Shown: positions 1 through 5,397, numbered from the stretch's first letter. The stretch is DNA of 5,508 bases from Nitrososphaerales archaeon TH1920 (GCA_014523495.1 JAATVM010000045.1:1-5508), one strand, 5' to 3'. Notes: generated by a model from the letters alone, not told the origin. Made by a program: numbers and translations.

Positions 1-37
1 AAAGATTTCGTGATACGGCTTTAGTATTGGTTAACAT
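1..37 (-). CDS. Probable start of a leftward gene cut by the left edge (5' end only)
   Basis: An ATG at 35-37 on the minus strand opens a frame that stays open to the window edge, giving MLTNTKAVSRNL. The main support is the promoter rather than the peptide: a clean TATA box (rev. comp. of 63-72, TATAAATTAA) is centred about 30 bp before the ATG, so transcription would start only a few bases ahead of it. Twelve residues are too few to assign a family. A competing reading is the 3' end of a rightward gene in frame 3 ending at the TAG of 48-50, but it has no other support. Confidence 0.35.
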   Translation of the reverse strand, partial: MLTNTKAVSRNL

Positions 38-61
38 CCAAGGGCAGTAGCTCTAAAAGCT

Positions 62-73
62 TTTAATTTATAC
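62..73 (-). promoter_or_regulatory. TATA box for the leftward gene at the left edge
   Basis: On the minus strand this reads GTATAAATTAAA, close to the archaeal TATA consensus. It lies 25-36 bp upstream of the ATG at 37, which implies a very short leader. Position and sequence are seen directly; the transcription start is inferred. Confidence 0.4.
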
Positions 74-81
74 AGGAGCTT

Positions 82-177
82 TCACTTGTTTATCTGTTCA
101 ATAAATCTTGTATTAATAGCTTGTAAATTAAATGCCATATTATGAGTTAGGGTCATATATTCTTCCGGGTCTCTCAT
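82..177 (-). CDS. Doubtful small ORF (31 aa), or the 3' remnant of a decayed gene
   Basis: The minus strand encodes a 31-residue peptide beginning MRDPEEYMTLTHNM and ending FIEQINK, with a TGA stop at 82-84. The frame stays open upstream to position 273 (63 codons) with no ATG, only a GTG at 213. The upstream residues (for example KKILTSNAIRIYVLKNRP) have a balanced, protein-like composition. A second minus-strand frame begins with ATG at 302 and ends near 240, so one frameshift could join the two into a single protein of about 70 residues. An A-rich stretch at 200-210 could act as a weak TATA for the ATG at 177. I recognise no family. A small gene, a frameshifted pseudogene and chance all remain possible. 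Confidence 0.2.
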   Translation of the reverse strand: MRDPEEYMTLTHNMAFNLQAINTRFIEQINK

Positions 178-302
178 TACAATCAGTAAGATCCTTGGTC
201 TATTTTTTAGCACATAAATCCGTATGGCATTACTTGTCAGTATCTTCTTTTGTTCTGTCGCAAAGTGAAAATATTATAGACAGCTCTCAAAAAATGAAAC
301 AT

Positions 303-424
303 TTAGTGATTTGAACTATCATGTGCTAAAAGTTAAGCATTACTGATTTAGAAAATTCTAATTAAAGTCCACAAATGTCAGTATCCCTCAATTAAACATA
401 ATAATTGAATAGATAATACCAAGA
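303..424. other. Intergenic stretch with no recognised gene
   Basis: This AT-rich stretch precedes the TFE-beta promoter. I found no ORF of useful length on either strand, no tRNA-like cloverleaf, and no convincing C/D-box pair. It probably holds the upstream promoter region of the TFE-beta gene and possibly that of the doubtful leftward ORF. Confidence 0.4.
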
Positions 425-433
425 TTTTTATAC
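425..433 (+). promoter_or_regulatory. TATA box of the TFE-beta gene
   Basis: The sequence TTTTTATAC sits about 60 bp before the ATG at 489. With the usual archaeal spacing, transcription would begin near 453-456, leaving a leader of about 34 nt. The in-frame TTG at 441 would then lie upstream of the transcript start, which argues against it as the start codon. Confidence 0.5.
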
Positions 434-488
434 TATTAGCTTGATACACATCTATCTTTTGTCTCAATTTATTAATCTTCCAAGAACG

Positions 489-899
489 ATGTACAAAAAT
501 AAACATGAATTATTTGACCAAGTTTTTCAAGCAATTTTAAAGAGTGGTGAAGATGGTGTTTTTCAGACTGAAATCTGTAAGGAATTTTCTCTTGATAGCA
601 GAGATGGATCACGATTGGCTGGAAATCTCGAAAAACAATCCCTCATCTTGCGTGAAAAGATATTGCACAAGGGCAGATGGACATACAAACTAATGGTAAA
701 GAAATCAGCTATTGCGGAATATAATAGGAAACCAATACAAATTGAATGCGTTGAAGGAGCTCCATGCTTCGCCTGTGCTTATCAACACTCATGTTCTTCT
801 GAAGATGAAGCAAGCCCCTATAGTCCAGCAAAATGCGTTTGGTTAGAGGAATGGATAGTCACTAGTTTTGAAAAGGCATACGTAAAGAATGAAAAATAA
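489..899 (+). CDS. TFE-beta: archaeal RPC34/RPC39-like transcription factor with Fe-S cluster
   Basis: This 136-residue protein matches the archaeal orthologues of RNA polymerase III subunit RPC34 (hRPC39), known as TFE-beta. In studied archaea TFE-beta pairs with TFE-alpha and helps RNA polymerase open promoter DNA. Residues 1-72 look like a winged helix (HELFDQVFQAIL, then FQTEICKEFSLD, and the wing region ILREKILHKGRWTYKL). The C-terminal part holds five cysteines, C87, C93, C96, C102 and C116, spaced C-x5-C-x2-C-x5-C-x13-C; four of them probably bind the 4Fe-4S cluster known for this family. The C-terminal CVWLEEWI segment also fits the family. I chose ATG 489 over an in-frame TTG at 441 because the TATA box at 425-433 puts the TTG outside the transcript and because residue 1 sits just before the winged helix. 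The gene stands alone and ends 10 bp from a convergent neighbour. Confidence 0.82.
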   Translation: MYKNKHELFDQVFQAILKSGEDGVFQTEICKEFSLDSRDGSRLAGNLEKQSLILREKILHKGRWTYKLMVKKSAIAEYNRKPIQIECVEGAPCFACAYQHSCSSEDEASPYSPAKCVWLEEWIVTSFEKAYVKNEK

Positions 900-910
900 A
901 AAATTTTTGT
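889..910. terminator. T-rich bidirectional terminator between convergent genes
   Basis: The 10-bp gap between the TFE-beta stop and the leftward WHy gene stop is embedded in an A-run followed by a T-run (GAAAAATAAAAAATTTTTG). Read from either side it gives a U-rich transcript end, which is what archaeal RNA polymerase uses for intrinsic termination. There is no stem-loop of note. Confidence 0.45.
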
Positions 911-1428
911 TAGCCTAGTTTGCTGTTAAATTCAACTGGATAGATTGTAAACGCTGAGTCTATTTGAGCAGTACCGTTAACATTCCATTCTGTAGAGTTG
1001 GCTACAAAATTGTCACTATGTATTTTATCAAATAATTCTGAATTTGAACTTGAACGGGTAAGCAGGAATGTTGATTGAACTGTTGTGGGTGAATTTGGGT
1101 ACAATTGTGGTCTTCCATTTGGTGGTACATCTTCATATGAAAGAATTCCATCCCCCAAATGAGTATTATTTGCACTAACTGAATACTCAATTTTAGAAGT
1201 TGAGAGGGTCTTAACATCTCCATTAAGAATTTCAAATGTTACTTTTATTGGGATGCTATTGTTAACGATACTTGAATTTTCCACAGCAATATTATCAATA
1301 CTTATAGTTACATCTCTTAAGGTACTTCCTCCCCTAAGAAGGTCTGGGATAGCGGGAAATAGTACGATAAAAGCGACGATAGCGCCAATAGCGGCTATAA
1401 GAATAGCTCTTCTAGACCCGATAAACAT
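910..1428 (-). CDS. Membrane-anchored WHy/LEA14-like protein, putative surface glycoprotein
   Basis: This 172-residue protein has a short basic N-terminus (SRR), one hydrophobic span at about residues 8-26, and a beta-rich remainder, so the body probably faces outside. The region at about 38-125 follows the WHy/LEA14 pattern (VTISIDNIAV, then IPIKVTFEILN, then IEYSVSANNTHLGDG), although the typical NPN is degenerate. The C-terminus (WNVNGTAQIDSAFTIYP) matches that of the divergent neighbour at 1567-2154 (FLVNGS ... KAFSIIYP), so the two look paralogous. N-glycosylation sequons occur at N51, N56, N87, N144 and N151. WHy domains are linked to desiccation and stress tolerance in plants and bacteria; the role here is unknown. 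ATG 1428 is supported by a TATA-like box about 25 bp upstream, implying leaderless mRNA. Confidence 0.68.
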   Translation of the reverse strand: MFIGSRRAILIAAIGAIVAFIVLFPAIPDLLRGGSTLRDVTISIDNIAVENSSIVNNSIPIKVTFEILNGDVKTLSTSKIEYSVSANNTHLGDGILSYEDVPPNGRPQLYPNSPTTVQSTFLLTRSSSNSELFDKIHSDNFVANSTEWNVNGTAQIDSAFTIYPVEFNSKLG

Positions 1429-1448
1429 AAACAGGATTATTGGGTCAG

Positions 1449-1459
1449 AAATATAATCT
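1449..1459 (-). promoter_or_regulatory. TATA box of the leftward WHy gene
   Basis: The minus strand reads AGATTATATTT here, centred about 26 bp before ATG 1428. That spacing puts the transcription start at or next to the start codon, the pattern of a leaderless archaeal mRNA. Confidence 0.45.
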
Positions 1460-1530
1460 TAAGTCCAGAAATTCAAGAATTAATCAGATAAAAAACAATT
1501 TCAAGGATAAAACCATACATAATAAACATA

Positions 1531-1545
1531 GACTAAAATAATCTT
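1531..1545 (+). promoter_or_regulatory. Weak TATA-like region for the rightward WHy gene
   Basis: ACTAAAATAATC lies about 28 bp before ATG 1567 and is the best TATA-like element at a suitable distance. With the box at 1449-1459 it makes the 138-bp gap 1429-1566 a divergent promoter region serving both WHy genes. Confidence 0.3.
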
Positions 1546-1566
1546 TTGAATATAGGACTCTTAATA

Positions 1567-2154
1567 ATGAGGAAATGGATTGTTGCTTCTGTTATCATTA
1601 TTGCAGTGATATCGATTATTATTATTTCAGCAGTTTTGTTTGGAAATATTCAATCTACAGACTTTGCAAAAGTAGGTTTAGCCAATCTCAATTTTTCAAA
1701 CACAAAGGTTTTCAACCAAGAGGCAATCAGAGAATCTAAACCACCAGAGCTATCAATTAAAGATATTAGAACAGGAATTGTTGATGACGGAAAAGGAAAC
1801 TTTTCAATTATTTTTAATATTTTCAACCCAAATAAGGGTACTGTTATAGTCGAATCAATTTCATATAATGTCTATTCCAATTCTACAAGAATTGCTTCAG
1901 GCGATATAGGTCGAAGACCTGAAGGTTTTGTAGATGCACAAGACAGTATTTTTCCAGTTATTGGAAACGGCACTCTTATTTTAAAGGATAAGAAAATAAT
2001 CGATTCTGCCAATAATCAAAATGTCTCTCAGATTGGTAGGAATAATGATACTTCAAAATTCCTTGTGAATGGAAGTTATTTCTTTAAACAAATGGGTAGC
2101 TTTCAATCAACAGGTGGTGAAAAGGCCTTCAGTATTATATACCCACGGCCATGA
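1567..2154 (+). CDS. Membrane-anchored WHy/LEA14-like protein with FNPN motif
   Basis: This 195-residue protein has a basic start (MRK), a strong hydrophobic span at about residues 4-25, a linker, and a WHy/LEA14-type domain from about 62 to 140. The diagnostic stretch is FSIIFNIFNPNKG (79-91), with the NPN of LEA14 proteins, followed by SISYNVYSNSTRIASGDIG, which fits the strand pattern 'Y.vy.n.t.ia.G'. The end (FLVNGS ... KAFSIIYP) matches the divergent paralogue at 910-1428. Seven N-glycosylation sequons (N42, N78, N105, N134, N152, N160, N168) suggest that the body is outside the cell. An in-frame TTG at 1546 would add seven residues, but ATG 1567 starts directly before the MRK-plus-membrane-span signature. 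Function is unknown; a role in surface or stress protection is inferred from the domain family only. Confidence 0.7.
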   Translation: MRKWIVASVIIIAVISIIIISAVLFGNIQSTDFAKVGLANLNFSNTKVFNQEAIRESKPPELSIKDIRTGIVDDGKGNFSIIFNIFNPNKGTVIVESISYNVYSNSTRIASGDIGRRPEGFVDAQDSIFPVIGNGTLILKDKKIIDSANNQNVSQIGRNNDTSKFLVNGSYFFKQMGSFQSTGGEKAFSIIYPRP

Positions 2155-2210
2155 AAATACATGAATTATTCAGAAAAAATTAAATGCTAATGATATAAAG
2201 TTTTGAGGAT

Positions 2211-2354
2211 ATGTCCGACGTATTCATAGTGTATGGAATCACACTAGGAGTTTTTGTAATGTTTACCGCTATCTTGTTTGGGGTCAGAACAAGAAGAAAT
2301 AATCAAAGGATCGAAATTTCAAAGGAAGAAAAACAAATAACTTCAAACAATTAA
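2211..2354 (+). CDS. Small single-span membrane protein (47 aa)
   Basis: An ATG at 2211 opens a 47-codon frame beginning MSDVFIVYGITLGVF. Residues 4-25 form one hydrophobic span; it is followed by RTRR and a hydrophilic tail (QRIEISKEEKQITSNN), giving an N-out, C-in topology by the positive-inside rule. A GAGG lies at 2205-2208, only two bases before the ATG, and an AT-rich stretch at 2174-2185 could serve as a TATA. It starts 56 bp after the upstream WHy gene, so co-transcription is also possible. Its stop codon overlaps the stop of the convergent gene at 2351. The 'YGIT' start of the span and the RR after it resemble CcmD-type haem-exporter microproteins, but no ccm gene is nearby, so this is only a resemblance. 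Confidence 0.55.
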   Translation: MSDVFIVYGITLGVFVMFTAILFGVRTRRNNQRIEISKEEKQITSNN

Positions 2355-2986
2355 TTTTTCTTTCTAATTCCAAAAACATCTAATAGATGTTCTGATTCTT
2401 TTTGTTGGCCATAGCATCTTTGGTAATACTTGCATGAAAAACATAATTCGCTTGGCTCTACAACCGGTGTTTTTTTTTCTTTAAGCAAGAGGCTCAAAAT
2501 TCTCGCTCTTCTTACAACTTGTTCAAACATTCTTTTACTTTTAGAAATATTAAATTCAACGTATTTGCCTTCAGGAGTAAAATAAACAATGAAACCACTT
2601 TCCTTGTCGAAAACATACATGCATGCATTAGTATATAGAAGATCTTTTGGGTGAGGATAATCTGGTATTTCGGAAACCGGCACAAAATTAATTATCAATT
2701 CGTTATCTTTTATTAAATCTACAGTAGCGTAGATGGCAAGATCATCAATCTTATATTCTCTTGTAATTCCATTTAACAACTTTTGGAGTGAAGATTTGAA
2801 TATATTGCTTAATGCATTCGAAAATTCGTCGATGAGAGGATCCATTCTTTCAAAGTAAGATAATCTACTACAACGGGTTATTTCTAATACATGTATACCG
2901 TTTAGGTCATAATTCAATCCTAGGTTTTTAGAGATTTTGACTAGTTCATCTTCTATGAGTTTGTGGAAGTTCCTGCCACCGAGCAT
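2351..2986 (-). CDS. Cas4/RecB-like Fe-S protein with degenerate PD-(D/E)XK active site
   Basis: This 211-residue protein has the cysteine layout of Cas4, Dna2 and related PD-(D/E)XK nucleases: one Cys early (C39 in ITRCSRLSYFER) and three late (C182-x2-C185-x5-C191, CFSCKYYQRC), which together would hold a 4Fe-4S cluster. Between them, ATVD (87-90) matches the GxxD metal-binding Asp. The expected E-x-K after it reads N100-F-V102, and the later Q-L-x-x-Y reads N120-A-C-M-Y124, so the catalytic Glu and Lys appear to be missing. H112 in 'PHP' may match the conserved His between those motifs. The fold is inferred by motif; nuclease activity is doubtful, and a structural or DNA-binding role is an alternative. 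ATG 2986 is supported by GAGGAACG just before it and a TATA-like box about 28 bp upstream. No cas genes or CRISPR repeats are nearby. Confidence 0.6.
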   Translation of the reverse strand: MLGGRNFHKLIEDELVKISKNLGLNYDLNGIHVLEITRCSRLSYFERMDPLIDEFSNALSNIFKSSLQKLLNGITREYKIDDLAIYATVDLIKDNELIINFVPVSEIPDYPHPKDLLYTNACMYVFDKESGFIVYFTPEGKYVEFNISKSKRMFEQVVRRARILSLLLKEKKTPVVEPSELCFSCKYYQRCYGQQKESEHLLDVFGIRKKN

Positions 2987-3008
2987 CGTTCCTCATTAAA
3001 TAAAGGAC

Positions 3009-3021
3009 ATATTTATATTGC
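3009..3021 (-). promoter_or_regulatory. TATA box of the Cas4-like gene
   Basis: The minus strand reads GCAATATAAATAT, centred about 28 bp before ATG 2986. It implies a leader of only a few bases. A GAGG sits at 2991-2994, which could act as a ribosome binding site only if transcription starts a little further upstream. Confidence 0.45.
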
Positions 3022-3033
3022 ATAGATAAAGTT

Positions 3034-3041
3034 AAGCGCTT
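3034..3041. repeat. AAGCGCTT palindrome, copy 1
   Basis: A perfect 8-bp palindrome upstream of the TATA box of the Cas4-like gene. It is repeated as the core of a longer palindrome at 3102-3113, with centres 70 bp apart. It stands out as a GC-rich core in very AT-rich DNA. Operator use is inference. Confidence 0.35.
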
Positions 3042-3101
3042 TCAAAAAGTGGGCGCCTTATGAATAATTTTCCATATAAAAATTTTTAATTCCAAATATT
3101 T

Positions 3102-3113
3102 TAAAGCGCTTTA
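3102..3113. repeat. TAAAGCGCTTTA palindrome, copy 2, just downstream of truD
   Basis: A perfect 12-bp palindrome nine bases after the truD stop codon, containing the same AAGCGCTT core as 3034-3041. It could be a regulator site for the Cas4-like gene or part of the truD transcript end. Its stem is short and no long T-run follows immediately on the truD strand, so a classic hairpin terminator is less likely. Confidence 0.35.
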
Positions 3114-3121
3114 TTATAGGA

Positions 3122-4408
3122 TTAAAAACCGGATTTTATAGGATCTTTGGGTTTCATAAGTTCGCGTAATAAGATAGTCGCATAAGAACCAATTGGTATT
3201 TTGAATTTTACAAATAAATTATCATAATAAGAAAAATCATTTACTAGTAATGGTAATTGTCTGAATCCACCTTCTACACTCAATTCCTGCATCTCCTTAA
3301 TGTAGAAATCTTTGGCGGAGATATTTTCTTCTTTCATTAAGGAGGATAATTTTCTTTCAAAACGTCCATCCGCAGATTTGAATGAATAACCAGGCAAATG
3401 CATCGCAGGGACTAAATTGGTAAAACTATTATCTTGATATTTCATCAATTTTCCTAATGTCAAATGGTTTTCTAGCTTAAAGCAAAAATCATTTTTAATA
3501 CAAGAACTAATTGATTCCCCATTTTTTATCATACTACTCAAACATTTGTTAAACATGAACGCTTGGAACGCATGAACGAATAATCTCCTTATATTTATTG
3601 GAACTGATCTTAAGGTGCTTATGTATCCTTTGCCATCGATAAGCGATCGTAAGAGATTCCGCTCAAGGTCCATACCTCGTGGAATAGTCTTCATGACATG
3701 CCCATAATTTTTTGGATCGTTGCACTTTTCTCTTATTTCTTTACTAAATTGGGTATCATATTCTGTTGTATGACATAAAAATATTTCAACTGCCTTTTTA
3801 AAATTTCTTTTAATAATCTCTCTACCTACTAAATGAGTAACAAGTCTTTCACTACCAAAACGTTGAAGACCGTAATAATTTGGAATACTCTTGATTTCAG
3901 TAATAAATTCCGAAATATCATTTTTTAATGGATTTAAAATTTTTATCTCAAACTGGTTTCCCATAATATGAGATTTTTTTATGGAATGCTTTGAAAATCC
4001 AAGTAATGTTAAATTTGTATGAGTTGTCTTACCTTCAAATTTTTTGCCTTCACAAGTAGCGTACTGAGTTGTAACCGCTTTAGAATCCTTAATCCCCAAT
4101 ACTCTAATCTTTATTCCAAGCTGATTGAGTATTTCTATTATGGCATGGTTAGAATCCAATCCATTTTTTTGTAATAACAATATTGGGTATTTGTAAGATT
4201 TGTCAGGAATTGTAGATATGTCACTTGATATTGATTCAACAAGTATTTCTATGACTTTAAAATCTTCATTCTTTGCCTTTATTGAACCTCCAATCCCATC
4301 AAATTTTGTAGAGTATAATTCAATTCCTGCCAATTTATCGATATTCGGGACATCTTTATCCATAATTTGTTGATTTGACAAGCATATTATTTTGTTTTCT
4401 TGTGGCAT
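3122..4408 (-). CDS. truD: tRNA pseudouridine synthase TruD (Pus7 family)
   Basis: TruD converts uridine 13 of certain tRNAs to pseudouridine in the cytoplasm; archaeal members belong to the Pus7 group, which can have broader targets. From ATG 4408 the protein has 428 residues, normal for archaeal TruD. Family motifs in order are FKVIE (50-54), KNGLDSNH (81-88), GIKD with the catalytic Asp108 followed by SKAVTTQ, NYYGLQRFG (177-185), VHAFQAFMFN (278-287), LPGYSF (338-343) and GSYATILLRELMK (407-419). All look intact. Three starts are possible: GTG 4444 (440 aa), ATG 4408 and ATG 4363 (413 aa). I prefer 4408 because a TTTATA box at 4452-4457 would start transcription near 4430, after the GTG. 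It is transcribed alone, away from a small Cys-rich gene with which it shares a promoter region. Confidence 0.88.
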   Translation of the reverse strand: MPQENKIICLSNQQIMDKDVPNIDKLAGIELYSTKFDGIGGSIKAKNEDFKVIEILVESISSDISTIPDKSYKYPILLLQKNGLDSNHAIIEILNQLGIKIRVLGIKDSKAVTTQYATCEGKKFEGKTTHTNLTLLGFSKHSIKKSHIMGNQFEIKILNPLKNDISEFITEIKSIPNYYGLQRFGSERLVTHLVGREIIKRNFKKAVEIFLCHTTEYDTQFSKEIREKCNDPKNYGHVMKTIPRGMDLERNLLRSLIDGKGYISTLRSVPINIRRLFVHAFQAFMFNKCLSSMIKNGESISSCIKNDFCFKLENHLTLGKLMKYQDNSFTNLVPAMHLPGYSFKSADGRFERKLSSLMKEENISAKDFYIKEMQELSVEGGFRQLPLLVNDFSYYDNLFVKFKIPIGSYATILLRELMKPKDPIKSGF

Positions 4409-4451
4409 CTCAGTTCTGTAATGTGGCTTTGAATCTTTCCACACATACCAC

Positions 4452-4469
4452 TATAAAGCTTAATATATG
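4452..4469. promoter_or_regulatory. Compact bidirectional promoter between truD and the Cys-rich gene
   Basis: The minus strand carries CTTTATAG about 45 bp before the truD ATG at 4408, giving an inferred leader of about 22 nt. The plus strand carries TTAATATATG (4460-4469), centred about 25 bp before GTG 4489, which would make that gene leaderless. The two boxes abut, so factor binding for one direction may exclude the other. Confidence 0.4.
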
Positions 4470-4488
4470 ATTTGAGACTATTGAAATT

Positions 4489-4665
4489 GTGGATAGATTA
4501 GATTCGAATCCATGTAGAAAGTTTGTAATTTGTGAAAACTGCCTACACTCTGACAGTATATGCACTTTTTATGATGCACACCGATATTGTCTTGAATGTT
4601 TATGCGACCACGCCTGTTGTCCCGAATGCAGCTCAGGCTATCATGCAATTATGATTACAGACTAG
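4489..4665 (+). CDS. Small Cys/His-rich zinc-finger-like protein (58 aa)
   Basis: From a GTG at 4489 this frame gives 58 residues with ten cysteines (C9, 15, 18, 25, 34, 37, 39, 43, 44, 47) and four histidines (H20, 31, 41, 52). The core runs C-x2-C-x6-C-x3-D-x4-C-x2-C-x3-H, close to the C-x2-C/H ... C-x2-D ... C-x2-C ... H layout of B-box zinc fingers, and a further C-C-x2-C-x4-H could bind a second zinc. Such a cysteine density is very unlikely by chance in AT-rich noncoding DNA. The start is GTG because no in-frame ATG lies before the cysteine core and a TGA at 4468-4470 closes the frame upstream; a TATA-like box about 25 bp before the GTG suggests a leaderless mRNA. It is divergent from truD. 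Likely cytosolic; a role in nucleic-acid or protein binding is inferred only from the motif. Confidence 0.6.
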   Translation: MDRLDSNPCRKFVICENCLHSDSICTFYDAHRYCLECLCDHACCPECSSGYHAIMITD

Positions 4666-4782
4666 TATTTTTTAGCTAATTTCATTTCCATATTGTTAAT
4701 TCAAGAAACTATCATGTTGCCATTCGTAATTCTGAGATTTTTCTGGGTTCATATTGCTAAACTTGATGGATTTAAAATAAAG

Positions 4783-4790
4783 AATTTATA
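4783..4790 (+). promoter_or_regulatory. TATA box of the Hsp20 gene
   Basis: AATTTATA is centred about 26 bp before ATG 4813, so transcription would begin at the start codon. A second AT box, TTTAAAATA at 4771-4779, would instead give a leader of about 13 nt that includes GAGGAC. I see no clear inverted repeat here that would suggest a heat-shock regulator site. Confidence 0.45.
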
Positions 4791-4812
4791 GAAAGAGGAC
4801 CACAGATATCTT

Positions 4813-5199
4813 ATGGGTGTAAGTCGCTACGTCGCAAAAGAGATAATGAAGGAAATTGGTAATCGCTCTAGAGAATTTTATGAGTTTGTATTACCGCCAG
4901 TTGATATTTATGAAGATGGCACAGAACTTGTGGTTATAGTGGACCTTCCTGGATTTCAGAAAAAAGATATTCACATAAATATTTCTAAAGATATTCTTAC
5001 GCTAAGAGCAAAGAGAATTATCGATATAGAATCACATACTATTCACTTTAGCCAACGGCCAAACATGATTGAGAAAAAGATCCCTCTTCCCTATTCAATT
5101 CCTGAAGATGATAATGTAAAGAGTAAAGCAGATTATGCGAACGGTGTATTGAAAATCAGGATTCCGATATCCAAAATGACCAACGTACCCATTACTTAG
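4813..5199 (+). CDS. Hsp20/alpha-crystallin small heat-shock protein
   Basis: This 128-residue protein is a small ATP-independent chaperone that holds unfolding proteins in the cytoplasm, usually as a large oligomer. After a short N-terminal arm (1-27, MGVSRYVAKEIMKEI), the alpha-crystallin domain runs from about 28 to 119: PPVDIYEDGTELVVIVDLPGF, then KKDIHINISKDILTLRAKR, then YANGVLKIRIPI, which is the family's A-x-x-x-n-GVL-x-I-x-x-P signature. The C-terminus VPI (125-127) fits the I/V-x-I/V tail motif used for oligomer assembly. The N-terminal arm is short for the family. ATG 4813 is the first codon after a well-placed TATA box. It stands alone between the Cys-rich gene and a probable transporter. 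Confidence 0.88.
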   Translation: MGVSRYVAKEIMKEIGNRSREFYEFVLPPVDIYEDGTELVVIVDLPGFQKKDIHINISKDILTLRAKRIIDIESHTIHFSQRPNMIEKKIPLPYSIPEDDNVKSKADYANGVLKIRIPISKMTNVPIT

Positions 5200-5248
5200 A
5201 GTAGTAAGAGGAATTTTGGATCTGTTGATTTAATTAGAGAAAAGATAG

Positions 5249-5276
5249 CTATTTTTGATAGTCTTTTAAAAATTAA
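5249..5276 (+). terminator. Probable T-rich transcript end after Hsp20
   Basis: About 50 bp past the Hsp20 stop, two T-tracts (ATTTTTG at 5251-5257 and CTTTTAA at 5263-5269) follow one another. Archaeal RNA polymerase terminates at such tracts. No strong stem is visible. Confidence 0.3.
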
Positions 5277-5338
5277 GTAGTAATTCATTTAATATCAGTT
5301 TACCCAAGCCATAAACATGTATTATTAGTCATATTATG

Positions 5339-5358
5339 ATTTATATTCTATAAATTTA
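5339..5358 (+). promoter_or_regulatory. TATA-like region for the right-edge gene
   Basis: ATTTATATTCTATAAATTTA contains two overlapping TATA-like elements (5340-5347 and 5349-5356), 45-55 bp before ATG 5398. They imply a transcript starting around 5368-5378 with a leader of about 20-30 nt. Confidence 0.4.
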
Positions 5359-5397
5359 GTAGTCACTTCTTGTTTGGAAGCAAATAACATTCTAATC

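Noticed and set aside
3..50. 3' end of a rightward gene in frame 3 ending in NIQGQ
   Set aside because: Fifteen codons only, and the opposite strand has a start codon with a well-placed TATA box.
132..314. Rightward 60-residue ORF beginning MPYYELGSYI
   Set aside because: Rich in Ser, Leu and Tyr as expected of an antisense shadow, no good promoter at the right distance, and the opposite strand reads more like protein.
1002..1235. Leftward 77-residue ORF inside the WHy gene
   Set aside because: Same-strand alternative frame within a well-supported gene; His/Gln/Met-rich composition with no domain.
1253..1456. Rightward 67-residue hydrophobic ORF over the start of the leftward WHy gene
   Set aside because: Antisense shadow of the membrane-span region; its hydrophobicity mirrors codons on the other strand.
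1421..1530. Direct repeat ATAAACATA at 1421-1429 and 1522-1530 in the divergent WHy region
   Set aside because: Nine low-complexity AT-rich bases, likely by chance in this base composition.
2351..2986. CRISPR-Cas association of the Cas4-like gene
   Set aside because: No repeat-spacer array and no cas1, cas2 or effector gene in the window; the active site is also degenerate.
2987..3121. A tRNA or structured ncRNA in the gap between truD and the Cas4-like gene
   Set aside because: No cloverleaf, TPsiC-like arm or long stem can be drawn; only the short palindromes stand out.
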